DNA of 64,000 nucleotides, from positions 2,542,001-2,606,000 of the forward strand of contig NZ_CP108454.1 of the NCBI RefSeq assembly GCF_036240795.1, written 5' to 3'. The translations under genes and the position numbers were made by a program. The stretch comes from Streptomyces sp. NBC_01268. GTDB taxonomy: Bacteria > Actinomycetota > Actinomycetes > Streptomycetales > Streptomycetaceae. Positions 17,272 through 25,575 of this stretch are shown here, in pieces. Every line of letters starts with the position of its first letter. Position 1 is the first letter of the stretch. The notes below the pieces were generated by a model. That model worked only from the letters and a program-made list of their open reading frames with translations. It did not search any database and was not told where the DNA came from.

Positions 17272-18740
17272 CACGCACCACCGGGCCCCTCGTAGCCGGC
17301 GGGCAGGTGGATCATCTTGTGCTCCAGGTACTCCCCCAGGCCCTCGGGACCGAACTCGCGGCCGACGCCGGAGTTCTTGTAGCCGCCGAAGGGGCCGAGC
17401 ATGTCGAGGCTGAAGGTGTTGACGTTGAAGGTGCCGGTGCGGACCCGGCGGGCGAAGTCGACGCCGTGCTCGACGTCGCCGGTCCACACGCTGCCGCTGA
17501 GGCCGTAGTCGGAGTCGTTCGCGACCCGCAGGGCCTCGTCCTCGTCCCCGTACGGCAGGAGGCAGATGACCGGGCCGAAGATCTCCTCGCGGGCGATCCG
17601 CATGGAGTTGTCCACGCCCCCGAAGAGGGTCGGCTCGACGTACCAGCCGCGCTCCAGGCCCGCCGGACGCCCGCCGCCGGTGAGGACCTTGGCGCCTTCG
17701 GCCTGGCCGATGGAGATGTAGTCGAGGGAGCGCTGCTGCTGGCGGCGGGCGACGAGCGGGCCGACCTGGGTGGCGGGGTCGAGCGGGTCGCCGACCACGA
17801 GCGCGCCGGCCGCCGCGGCGAAGGCCTCGGCGATCTCCTCGTAGCGGGAGCGCGGGGCGAGGATGCGGGTCTGGGCCACGCAGGCCTGCCCGTTGTTCAT
17901 CCAGGCAGCGGGGACGATCCCGGCGACGGCCGCGTCGAGGTCGGCGTCGGGCAGGATCACGGCGGCGGACTTGCCGCCGAGTTCGAGGGTGACGCGGGTG
18001 AGGTTGCGCGCGGCGACCTCCATCACGCGCTTGCCCGCCGCGACCGAGCCGGTGAAGGACACCTTGTCGATGCCGGGGTGCGCCACCAGGTACTCGCTGA
18101 CCTCGCGGTCCGCCGGCAGGATCGAGAGGACGCCCTCCGGCAGGCCCGCCTCGGCCGCGATCTCGCCGAGGATGTACGAGTCGAGGGGCGACTCCGGCGA
18201 GGGCTTGAGGATCACGGTGCAGCCGGCCAGCAGCGCGGGCCCCAGCTTGGCGGCGGCGGTGAACTGCGGCACGTTCCACGGCACGACCGCCGCGACGACG
18301 CCGACCGGCTCGCGCCGCACGAGCAGCGGGCCGAGGACGCCGGCGCGCCGCTCCTCGTACGCGTACGCGCGGGCCACGGTGATCGCCGAGTCCCACACCA
18401 TCATGGCGCCGAGCGCCTGGGCGAGGACGGACCAGGAGTACGGGGAGCCGTTCTGCGAGCTGATCGAGCGGGCGATCTCCTCGTGCCGGACCGCGACGGC
18501 GTCCTTGATCCGCCCGACGACCTCGATCCGCTCCTCCAGCGTCATCCGCGGCCAGGGCCCCTCGTCGAAGGCCCGGCGGGCGGCGGCGACGGCCCGGTCG
18601 ACATCGGCCTCGGCCGCGTGCGGGACGCGGCCGATGACCTCCTCGGTGTGGGGGGAGATCACCTCGATGACGTCGCTGCCGAGCGGGTCGGCCAACTCGC
18701 CGCCGATGAACAGTTTTCCGTGCTCCACAAGCTCGGTCAT
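17271..18740 (-). CDS. NAD(P)-dependent aldehyde dehydrogenase
   Basis: 489 residues, ALDH superfamily. Visible signatures are VVPWNVPQF (cofactor domain), VSFTGSVAAGK, the general-base Glu in LELGGKSA, the nucleophile Cys in NNGQACVAQTR and EEIFGPVICL near the C-terminus. It oxidises an aldehyde to the acid; an aldehyde from side-chain breakdown of a sterol or isoprenoid would fit the context. GGGAGG precedes ATG 18740. It is followed by the overlapping ferredoxin gene, and a KstR-type box lies 72 bases upstream. Confidence 0.9.
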   Translation of the reverse strand: MTELVEHGKLFIGGELADPLGSDVIEVISPHTEEVIGRVPHAAEADVDRAVAAARRAFDEGPWPRMTLEERIEVVGRIKDAVAVRHEEIARSISSQNGSPYSWSVLAQALGAMMVWDSAITVARAYAYEERRAGVLGPLLVRREPVGVVAAVVPWNVPQFTAAAKLGPALLAGCTVILKPSPESPLDSYILGEIAAEAGLPEGVLSILPADREVSEYLVAHPGIDKVSFTGSVAAGKRVMEVAARNLTRVTLELGGKSAAVILPDADLDAAVAGIVPAAWMNNGQACVAQTRILAPRSRYEEIAEAFAAAAGALVVGDPLDPATQVGPLVARRQQQRSLDYISIGQAEGAKVLTGGGRPAGLERGWYVEPTLFGGVDNSMRIAREEIFGPVICLLPYGDEDEALRVANDSDYGLSGSVWTGDVEHGVDFARRVRTGTFNVNTFSLDMLGPFGGYKNSGVGREFGPEGLGEYLEHKMIHLPAGYEGPGGA

Positions 18741-18771
18741 GACCGACTGCCTCCCGGAACCACGCGCCGAT

Positions 18772-18796
18772 GCCGATATCTGTCCGCCGATATCTG
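18772..18796. repeat. Direct repeat of GCCGATATCTG
   Basis: Two exact 11-base copies (18772-18782 and 18786-18796), repeat period 14, in the leader of the aldehyde dehydrogenase gene. Each contains the palindrome GATATC. Confidence 0.6.
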
Positions 18797-18811
18797 ACTG
18801 TGTTTCAGAAC

Positions 18812-18825
18812 TGATACCAGTTCTA
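18812..18825. promoter_or_regulatory. KstR-type box (TAGAACTGGTATCA on minus strand)
   Basis: Differs from TNNAACNNGTTNNA by one core base (GTA for GTT). The surrounding 26 bases (18806-18831) match 28439-28464, in front of the FadA5-like gene, at 22 of 26 positions, so this is a shared operator and not chance. A weak CTGAC...TCAG repeat lies beside it at 18794-18808. Confidence 0.6.
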
Positions 18826-18964
18826 GTTCTGCTTGGCCAGACTCGGGACGGCGGGCGTCCCGGAGCCCGCCGGTCTAGACTTTGAGGCGGAGCGGAAGAA
18901 CCCGCGGCCGCGCGCACCCCCCGGCCGCCGACGTCACCCTCCCCCACGCCCCACAGGAGCAGCC

Positions 18965-19426
18965 ATGCGTACCCTCGCGCGCTCACATCCGCACCGGGCC
19001 CGGCGCCTGACGGCCGCCGCGGTCTCGTCCGTCGCCGCGGTGGCCCTGCTCGTGCCGGCGACCGCCTCGGCGGCACCCACGCCGGTCGCGCAGCCCGTAC
19101 CCGAGAGCGTCTCCGTCACCACGAAGGCGCCCGCACCCTTCCTCTTCCAGTACACCTTCAACGGGCACCTGAAGATCGGCGGCGGCAACTTCACCGTCGA
19201 CGGCCCGGTCACCCTCTACGTCAAGCTGAACAACGGCACCATCATGTTCCGGCAGACGGTCATCGCGCGGACCCACTCCATCACCCCGGGCGGCGCGATC
19301 TACGTGGAGACCACGATCAGTTCACCGTGCGCCCCCGGCAACAACGGCTACGCCCGCGCCTTCGACCGCACCACGCAGACCTGGTCGCCGCGCCTGCCCG
19401 TGCCGGTGTGCCAGCGGATCGACTGA
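18965..19426 (+). CDS. Small secreted protein, function unknown
   Basis: 153 residues. The twin-Arg-rich n-region is RRLTAAAVSSVAAVALLVPATASA. The mature part is rich in Thr/Val/Tyr beta strands (FQYTFNGHLKIGGGNFTVDG) with two cysteines near the end (SSPCAPGNN, VPVCQRID). No family recognised. AGGAG at 18955-18959 sets the start. Confidence 0.68.
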   Translation: MRTLARSHPHRARRLTAAAVSSVAAVALLVPATASAAPTPVAQPVPESVSVTTKAPAPFLFQYTFNGHLKIGGGNFTVDGPVTLYVKLNNGTIMFRQTVIARTHSITPGGAIYVETTISSPCAPGNNGYARAFDRTTQTWSPRLPVPVCQRID

Positions 19427-19462
19427 CCCGCCCTCCCCGCCATTCGCCCCTCCCCAGCTATT

Positions 19463-19477
19463 CTGACGCTGCGTCAG
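19463..19477. promoter_or_regulatory. Palindrome CTGACGCTGCGTCAG (putative TetR-type operator)
   Basis: Same pattern as the sites at 7099 and 28574, 54 bases upstream of the MBL hydrolase start and followed by TTATAGT, a possible -10 element. Confidence 0.5.
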
Positions 19478-19530
19478 TTCTCGTTATAGTGCTGCGACAG
19501 CCGTACCGGCACGCAGAGACGAGGGCGCTC

Positions 19531-20580
19531 ATGACGCAGCCGACCGACCAGGTGACCGAGCACGGCGGAGGCGTCTGGTCGCTGCGGGTGCCCATCCCGG
19601 ACAACCCCCTCGGCCACACCCTCGTGCACGTCCTCGACACCGACCGCGGCCCCGTCCTCGTCGACACCGGCTGGGACGACCCCGCCTCCTGGCACGAACT
19701 CACCACCGGACTCGGCACCTTGGGCATCGGCATCCAGGACGTCCACGGCGTCGTCGTCACCCACCACCACCCCGACCACCACGGCCTGTCCGGCCGGGTC
19801 CGGGAGGAGTCCGGGGCGTGGATCGCCATGCACGCCGCCGACATCGCCGTCGTCCGCCGCACCGGCAGCGCCGAACCCGGCAGCTGGCTCGACTACCTGG
19901 CCCGCAAGCTGGCCGCCGTCGGCGCCCCCGAGGAGCACACCGCCCCGCTGCGCGCCGCCCGCGCCGCCGGCCGGATGCGGACCCTGCCCGGCCTGTCCTC
20001 CGCCCTGCCCGACCGGGAGATCGTCCCCGGCGAGCTGCTCGACCTCGCCGGGCGCCGGCTGCGCGCCGTCTGGACCCCCGGCCACACCCCCGGCCACGTC
20101 TGCCTCCACCTGGAGGAGGCCCACCCGGCCGGCCTGCCCGGCCACGGCCGGCTCTTCTCCGGCGACCACCTGCTGCCCGGGATCAGCCCGCACATCGGCC
20201 TGTACGAGGACCCCGACGAGGCCACCGCCGCCGACCCCCTCGGCGACTACCTCGACTCCCTCGAACGCATCGGGCGGCTCGGCGTCGCCGAAGTGCTCCC
20301 CGCCCACCAGTACGCCTTCCCCGACGCCGCCCGCCGGGTCCGCGAGCTCCTCGACCACCACGAGGAACGCCTCGCCGGGCTGCTCGCCCTCCTGGCCACC
20401 CCGCTCACCCCCTGGCAGCTCGCCGAACGCATGGAGTGGAACCGCCCCTGGGAGCTCATCCCGCACGGCTCCCGCAACATCGCCGTCAGCGAGGCCGAGG
20501 CCCATCTCCGGCGCCTGGTGAAACTGGGCCGCGCCGAGCCCGTCCCCGGCACGGACCCGGTGGCCTACCAGGCGGTCTGA
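19531..20580 (+). CDS. MBL-fold metallo-hydrolase
   Basis: 349 residues. Zinc ligands of the metallo-beta-lactamase fold are HHHPDHHG (about 74-81), WTPGHTPGH (about 177-185), SGDHLLPG (bridging Asp) and a late VLPAHQYAF His. The C-terminal ~75 residues (LTPWQLAERMEWN) form a winged-helix-like tail seen in LACTB2-like hydrolases, which cut thioesters, lactones or RNA. Substrate unknown. The operator shared with the Rv3520c-like and CYP125 genes suggests a thioesterase or lactonase role in the same catabolic network. Confidence 0.82.
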   Translation: MTQPTDQVTEHGGGVWSLRVPIPDNPLGHTLVHVLDTDRGPVLVDTGWDDPASWHELTTGLGTLGIGIQDVHGVVVTHHHPDHHGLSGRVREESGAWIAMHAADIAVVRRTGSAEPGSWLDYLARKLAAVGAPEEHTAPLRAARAAGRMRTLPGLSSALPDREIVPGELLDLAGRRLRAVWTPGHTPGHVCLHLEEAHPAGLPGHGRLFSGDHLLPGISPHIGLYEDPDEATAADPLGDYLDSLERIGRLGVAEVLPAHQYAFPDAARRVRELLDHHEERLAGLLALLATPLTPWQLAERMEWNRPWELIPHGSRNIAVSEAEAHLRRLVKLGRAEPVPGTDPVAYQAV

Positions 20581-20654
20581 CGCCCTCCGCCCGCGCCGCC
20601 GGTGTGACGCACGGCGCCCCGGCCCGGCGGGGCGCGGCCGGTAGAGTGGGCGGT

Positions 20655-20762
20655 CGTCGTCATGCCCGTACAGGGGGAAGCCGGTGGGATTCCGGCACTG
20701 ACCCGCAGCCGTGACGTGCCCGGAAGGGCATGGAGTCGGAATGCCCGGTACGGGACGTGAGC
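20655..20762 (+). promoter_or_regulatory. Cobalamin (adenosylcobalamin) riboswitch
   Basis: The B12-box and core are clear: GGGGAAGCCGGTGGGATTCC followed by GGCACTGACCCGCAGCCGTG, then GAGTCGGAATGCCC. The closing helix pairs CCCGTA (20665-20670) with TACGGG (20749-20754). The segment after it (20761-20790) can form GCGCCG/CGGCGC and may mask the ribosome binding site GGAGAGGG. It controls the five-gene operon starting at 20842. In this class B12 binding turns expression off. Confidence 0.93.
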
Positions 20763-20841
20763 GCCGGCACCGTCGAGGAATACGGCGCCGGAGGCCGGCT
20801 CCTCGGGTGCCTGGTGTCCGGTGCCCGCAGGAGAGGGACCC

Positions 20842-22092
20842 ATGATCAGCGTTCGCCGTGTCGCCGCCGCACTCGCGGCCGGTGCCGTGCTCAGCACCAC
20901 CGCCGCCGGAGTGGCCGCCGCCGCACCCTCGCCGACGCCGACCCCCGCGAAGATCCCCGCCGGTCTGTACGGCACGACCGACCCGACCTACGACGGCGTC
21001 TGGCGCCAGTCGCTGGCCTTCCTGGCCCAGCGCACCTCCGGCATCCAGCCCGCCGACCAGGCCGTGGACTGGCTGCTCGGCCAGCAGTGCGACTCCGGCG
21101 CCTTCGCCTCGTACCGCCCCGACCCGGCCAAGCCCTGCGACGCCAAGACGATGCTCGACAGCAACGCCACCGCCGCCGCCGTCCAGGCGCTCGCCGCGGT
21201 CCGGCGCCAGTCCGACGCCCCCGAGAAGGCCGAGAAGGCCGCCAAGGCGGGCACCGCCTGGCTCAAGAGCGTGCAGAACAAGGACGGCGGCTGGAGCTAC
21301 ACCCCCGGCGGGCCCAGCGACGCCAACTCCACCTCCATCGTCGTCAGCGCCTTCGTCGCCGCCGGCGAGCGCCCCGGCGACGTGAAGTCCACCGACGGCC
21401 GGAACCCGTACGACGCCCTCCTCACCTTCGCCCTGCCCTGCACGGACAAGGAAGGCGCCGGAGCCTTCGCCTACCAGCCCGACAAGACCGGCAAGCTGTT
21501 CGCCAACGCCGACGCCACCGCCGCCGCCACCCTCGGCGGGCTCGGCAAGAGCATCACCGCCCGCGGCACCCAGCCCGAACAGCCCCCCGTCTGCAAGGAC
21601 CTGCCGAAGCCGACCGCCGACCGGGCCGCGCTCAACGGCGCCGCCTACCTCGCCGCCCAGCTCGCCAAGACCGGCCACCTCACCGTCCCGCCGATGCCCG
21701 GCGCCTCCGAGACCGCCGAGCTCCCCGACTACGGCAACACCGCCGACGCCGTCGTCGCGCTCGCCGCGGCCGGTGCGAAGAAGGAAGCGGCCGGCGCCCT
21801 GGCCTGGCTGGAGAAGAACTCCTCCCAGTGGGCCGGGACGAGCGGCCCCGCCGCCTACGCCCAGCTGGTCTTCGCCGCGCACGCCATGGACACCGACCCG
21901 CGCAGCTTCGGCAGCACGGACCTCCTGGAGCGGCTGAACGCCACCGGGCCCGCCCCCAAGGCGCCCGACAACTCGCAGGCGTCCACCACCGCCGAGGACG
22001 ACGAGTCCGGCTTCGACCTGTGGTGGATCATCGGCATCGGCATGGTCGTCGGCGTCGGCATCGGCTTCCTCCTGAGCGGCCGCAAGAAGTGA
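20842..22092 (+). CDS. Membrane-anchored alpha-alpha barrel protein, intrinsic-factor/transcobalamin-like
   Basis: 416 residues. The signal peptide ends near GVAAAAP. The body (about 45-365) is made of prenyltransferase/squalene-oxidase-type helical repeats (VDWLLGQQCDSGAF, WLKSVQNKDGGWSYTPGG, ANSTSIVVSAFVAAGE, NADATAAATLGGLGK), the fold that mammalian intrinsic factor and transcobalamin use to bind B12. The C-terminal TM anchor (DLWWIIGIGMVVGVGIGFLL) is followed by GRKK. It is the first gene behind the cobalamin riboswitch and of an ECF transporter operon. A surface cobamide-binding role is inferred, not shown. Confidence 0.75.
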   Translation: MISVRRVAAALAAGAVLSTTAAGVAAAAPSPTPTPAKIPAGLYGTTDPTYDGVWRQSLAFLAQRTSGIQPADQAVDWLLGQQCDSGAFASYRPDPAKPCDAKTMLDSNATAAAVQALAAVRRQSDAPEKAEKAAKAGTAWLKSVQNKDGGWSYTPGGPSDANSTSIVVSAFVAAGERPGDVKSTDGRNPYDALLTFALPCTDKEGAGAFAYQPDKTGKLFANADATAAATLGGLGKSITARGTQPEQPPVCKDLPKPTADRAALNGAAYLAAQLAKTGHLTVPPMPGASETAELPDYGNTADAVVALAAAGAKKEAAGALAWLEKNSSQWAGTSGPAAYAQLVFAAHAMDTDPRSFGSTDLLERLNATGPAPKAPDNSQASTTAEDDESGFDLWWIIGIGMVVGVGIGFLLSGRKK

Positions 22093-22769
22093 GGGCCCGC
22101 ACCGGGCTCGCCGGTGGCGCCGCCGGTCTCCTGATGCTGCTGGCCGCCGCCCCCGCCCAGGCCGCCGGCTACCGCTACTGGTCCTTCTGGGAGGGCGAGG
22201 GCAAGGGCGGCGGCTGGGCCTACGCCACCCAGGGCCCGGCGACCGCCCGGCCCGCCGACGGCGACGTCATCGGCTTCCGCTTCGCCGTCAGCAAGGACTC
22301 CGCCGACGCCTCGAAGCCCTCCGCCGCGCCCGACTTCGGGCAGATCTGCGCGGGCGTGGAGAAGCAGGACGGCAACAAGCGGGTCGCGGTCGTCGTCGAC
22401 TTCGGCGGCCCCCTCGACGCCCCGCCCGGCGAGACCCCGCCCGCGAAGGTGCTCACGGCCGGCTGCCCGCAGGTCCGCGAGGACGCCACCGCCGCCGAGG
22501 CGCTCGCCGCGGTCGCCAAGCCGCTGCGGTACGACACGAACGCGATGCTCTGCGGGATCGCCGGCTACCCGGCGAAGGGCTGCGGCGAGCAGGTGGCGAC
22601 CGCACCGGACGCCGCCGCGTCGAAGCCCGCCGCGAAGCCGTCCGGGACCCCGGCCGCCGCCGCTCCCGAGCACTCCGGCGGCCCCTCCTTCGGGCTCGTC
22701 ACGGGCGGCGCCGCCGTGCTGCTCCTCGGCGTCGCCGGCGTCTGGCAGGCCCGCCGCCGCCGCGGATGA
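22089..22769 (+). CDS. Secreted, C-terminally anchored protein of the B12-controlled operon
   Basis: 226 residues. Signal peptide (GLAGGAAGLLMLLAAAPAQA), then a ~130-residue domain beginning GYRYWSFWEGEGKGGGWAYA with cysteines in QICAGVEK, AGCPQVRE, LCGIAGYPAKGC, an Ala/Pro linker, a TM helix (LVTGGAAVLLLGVAGVW) and the basic tail QARRRRG. GTG 22089 overlaps the preceding stop (GTGA) and its own stop overlaps the EcfT start (ATGA), so all are translated together. No known family name; likely an extracytoplasmic component of cobamide capture. Confidence 0.75.
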   Translation: MRARTGLAGGAAGLLMLLAAAPAQAAGYRYWSFWEGEGKGGGWAYATQGPATARPADGDVIGFRFAVSKDSADASKPSAAPDFGQICAGVEKQDGNKRVAVVVDFGGPLDAPPGETPPAKVLTAGCPQVREDATAAEALAAVAKPLRYDTNAMLCGIAGYPAKGCGEQVATAPDAAASKPAAKPSGTPAAAAPEHSGGPSFGLVTGGAAVLLLGVAGVWQARRRRG

Positions 22770-23875
22770 CCCGCCCGAACCGGCTGCGCGCCCCCGAGGC
22801 GAACCGCTCGAACGCCCTGCACCCCGGAGCCTGGTGGCTCTGGGCGCTCGGCCTCGCCGTGGCCGCCTCGCGCACCACCAACCCGCTGGTCCTCGGCCTG
22901 ATCGTCGGCGTCGCGGGGTACGTCGTCGCGGCCCGCCGCACCGAGGCGCCCTGGGCCCGCTCGTACGGCGCCTTCGTCAAGCTGGGCCTGTTCGTCGTCG
23001 CCCTGCGGGTGGTGTTCTCGCTGGTCCTCGGCTCGCCGATCCCGGGCGAGCGGCTGCTGTTCACGCTGCCCGAGGTACCCCTGCCCGACTGGGCGCAGGG
23101 CGTACGGATCGGCGGCCGGGTCACCGCCGAACAACTCGTCTTCGCCCTGTACGACGGGCTGAAACTGGCGACCCTGCTCATCTGCGTGGGCGCGGCGAAC
23201 GCGCTCGCCAACCCGGCGCGGCTGCTCAAGTCGCTGCCGGGCGCGCTGTACGAGGTGGGGGTCGCCGTCGTCGTCGCGATGACCTTCGCACCGAACATGG
23301 TCGCCGACGTGGTCCGGCTGCGCACCGCCCGGCGGCTGCGCGGCCGCCCCACCGGCGGGGTGCGGGCCCTGCTCCAGATCGGCCTTCCGGTCCTGGAGGG
23401 CGCCCTCGAACGCTCGGTGGCCGTGGCCGCCTCCATGGACGCGCGCGGCTACGGCCGGACCGCCCAGGTGCCGCCCGCCGTACGGCGCACCACCGCCGTG
23501 CTGACGATCGGCGGGCTCCTCGGCGTGTGCGCGGGATCGTACGGGCTGCTCGCCGCGCAGGGTGCCGGGTACGGGCTGCCGCTGCTCGCCGCCGGGCTCC
23601 TCGCGGCCGTCGCGGGGCTGCGGCTCGGCGGGCGGCGGGCCGCCAGGACCCGCTACCGGCCCGACCGCTGGGGCGTCCGGGCCTGGCTCGTCGCCGCCTC
23701 CGGCATCGCGGTCGCCGTCGCGATGATCTGGGCCGCGTCGGTCGACCCCGAGGCGCTCCGCCCCGGCGTCGTCCCCCTCCGGGCGCCCGAGCTGCCGCTG
23801 TGGCCCGCGGCGTCCGTGCTGCTCGGCCTGCTCCCCGCCTTCGTGGCCCCCGTTCCGAAGGAGACCTCCCGATGA
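22766..23875 (+). CDS. ECF transporter transmembrane subunit EcfT (CbiQ-like)
   Basis: 369 residues, multi-helix membrane protein of the CbiQ/EcfT family. Coupling motifs that dock with the ATPases are visible: VRLRTARRLRGRPTGGV (first Arg motif) and AASMDARGYGRT (second, A-R-G). Extra C-terminal helices make it longer than minimal EcfT (~260). It links the substrate-binding S component to the ATPase. The start ATGA and stop ATGA overlaps are both four bases. Confidence 0.9.
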   Translation: MTRPNRLRAPEANRSNALHPGAWWLWALGLAVAASRTTNPLVLGLIVGVAGYVVAARRTEAPWARSYGAFVKLGLFVVALRVVFSLVLGSPIPGERLLFTLPEVPLPDWAQGVRIGGRVTAEQLVFALYDGLKLATLLICVGAANALANPARLLKSLPGALYEVGVAVVVAMTFAPNMVADVVRLRTARRLRGRPTGGVRALLQIGLPVLEGALERSVAVAASMDARGYGRTAQVPPAVRRTTAVLTIGGLLGVCAGSYGLLAAQGAGYGLPLLAAGLLAAVAGLRLGGRRAARTRYRPDRWGVRAWLVAASGIAVAVAMIWAASVDPEALRPGVVPLRAPELPLWPAASVLLGLLPAFVAPVPKETSR

Positions 23876-25575
23876 TCCGCTTCGAGAACGTCTCGGTGAC
23901 GTACGACGACGCGGCCGCGCCCACCCTGAGCGGGCTCGACCTGACCGTGCCCGAGGGCGAGCTGGTGCTGCTCGTCGGGCCCTCCGGGGTCGGCAAGTCG
24001 ACCCTCCTGAACGCGGTGTCCGGGCTCGTCCCCCACTTCACCGGCGGCACCCTGCGCGGCCGGGTCACCGTCGACGGACGCGACACCCGCACCCACCCGC
24101 CCCGCGAGCTCGCCGACCTGGTCGGGACAGTGGGGCAGGACCCGCTCGCCCACTTCGTCACCGACACCGTCGAGGACGAGCTGGCCTACGGCATGGAGTC
24201 CCTGGGCCTCGCGCCCGCCGTCATGCGGCGGCGCGTCGAGGAGGTCCTGGACCTGCTGGGCCTGGCCGAACTCCGCGACCGGCCCATCGCCACGCTCTCG
24301 GGCGGGCAGCAGCAGCGCGTCGCGATCGGCTCCGTGCTCACCCCGCACCCCAAGGTCCTCGTCCTCGACGAGCCGACCTCCGCGCTCGACCCGTCGGCCG
24401 CGGAGGACGTGCTCGCCGTGCTCCAGCGGCTCGTCCACGACCTCGGCACGACGGTCCTGATGGCGGAGCACCGGCTGGAGCGGGTCGTGCAGTACGCGGA
24501 CCAGGTCCTCCTGCTCCCCGACGGCGTCCTGGGACGGCCCGCCGACGTCATGGCCGTCTCGCCGGTCCACCCGCCGGTGGTCGCCCTGGGGCGGCTGGCG
24601 GGGTGGGAGCCGTTGCCGCTGTCCGTGCGGGACGCCCGGCGGGCGGCGGGGGCCTTGCGGGAGCGGTTGGCGGGAGCACGTCCCGCCGCGCCGGCGCGCG
24701 AGGGCACGGCCGCGGGCCGTACGGGAGCCCGGGAGCACGCCCCCGGCTCCGCGCAGGGGCGCGGTGGGGGTCTCTCCCTCTTCCGGCGCCGCCGCACCCG
24801 CTCCGCACCCGCCGCCGCCCCCGGCCTCCCCCTCGTCCACGTCGACCGCCTCGCCGTCCGCCGCGGCCGCGTCGAGGCCCTGCGCCAGGTGACCCTCCAG
24901 GTCGCCGCGGGCGAGACCGTCGCCCTGATGGGACGGAACGGGGCCGGGAAGTCGACGCTGCTCGGCACGCTCGTCGGGATGATCGCGCCGACCTCCGGCA
25001 CCGTCCGCGTCGCCGGGCTCACCCCGCACGCCACGGACCCGCGAACCCTGATCCGGCAGGTCGGGCTCGTCCCGCAGGAGCCCCGGGACCTGCTGTTCGC
25101 GGACACGGTGGCCGCCGAGTGCGCGGCCGCCGACGAGGACGCGGGGGCGGAGCCGGGGAGCTGCCGGGCGCTGGTGTCGGAGCTGCTGCCGGGCGTCGCG
25201 GACGAGACGCATCCGCGGGACCTGTCGGAGGGGCAGCGGCTGACGCTCGCCCTCTCCGTGGTGCTGACGGCCCGCCCGCCGCTGCTGCTGCTCGACGAGC
25301 CGACCCGCGGTCTGGACTACGCGGCCAAGGCCCGCCTGGTGGCGCGGCTGCGCGGGCTCGCGGCCGAGGGGCACGCGATCGTGCTGGCCACGCACGACGT
25401 GGAGCTGGCGGCGGAGCTGGCGCACCGGGTGGTGATCGTCGCGGGCGGCGAGGTGGTCGCGGACGGGCCGACGGCCGAGGTGGTCGTCTCCTCCCCCGCG
25501 TTCTCGCCGCAGGTCGCGAAGGTCCTGGCGCCCCAGCCGTGGCTCACCGTCGAACAGGTGGAGGCGGCGCTGTGA
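23872..25575 (+). CDS. ECF transporter ATPase, fused EcfA-EcfA' (two ABC domains)
   Basis: 567 residues. ABC domain 1 has Walker A GPSGVGKST (about 36), Q-loop GQDPLAHF, signature LSGGQQQR (about 142) and Walker B LVLDEPTSALDP. A ~75-residue low-complexity linker (about 255-320) leads to ABC domain 2 with Walker A GRNGAGKST (about 354), signature LSEGQRLTLAL (about 452) and Walker B LLLLDEPTRGLD. Both sites look catalytically intact. Fused pairs of this kind are common in actinobacterial ECF systems. Confidence 0.93.
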   Translation: MIRFENVSVTYDDAAAPTLSGLDLTVPEGELVLLVGPSGVGKSTLLNAVSGLVPHFTGGTLRGRVTVDGRDTRTHPPRELADLVGTVGQDPLAHFVTDTVEDELAYGMESLGLAPAVMRRRVEEVLDLLGLAELRDRPIATLSGGQQQRVAIGSVLTPHPKVLVLDEPTSALDPSAAEDVLAVLQRLVHDLGTTVLMAEHRLERVVQYADQVLLLPDGVLGRPADVMAVSPVHPPVVALGRLAGWEPLPLSVRDARRAAGALRERLAGARPAAPAREGTAAGRTGAREHAPGSAQGRGGGLSLFRRRRTRSAPAAAPGLPLVHVDRLAVRRGRVEALRQVTLQVAAGETVALMGRNGAGKSTLLGTLVGMIAPTSGTVRVAGLTPHATDPRTLIRQVGLVPQEPRDLLFADTVAAECAAADEDAGAEPGSCRALVSELLPGVADETHPRDLSEGQRLTLALSVVLTARPPLLLLDEPTRGLDYAAKARLVARLRGLAAEGHAIVLATHDVELAAELAHRVVIVAGGEVVADGPTAEVVVSSPAFSPQVAKVLAPQPWLTVEQVEAAL

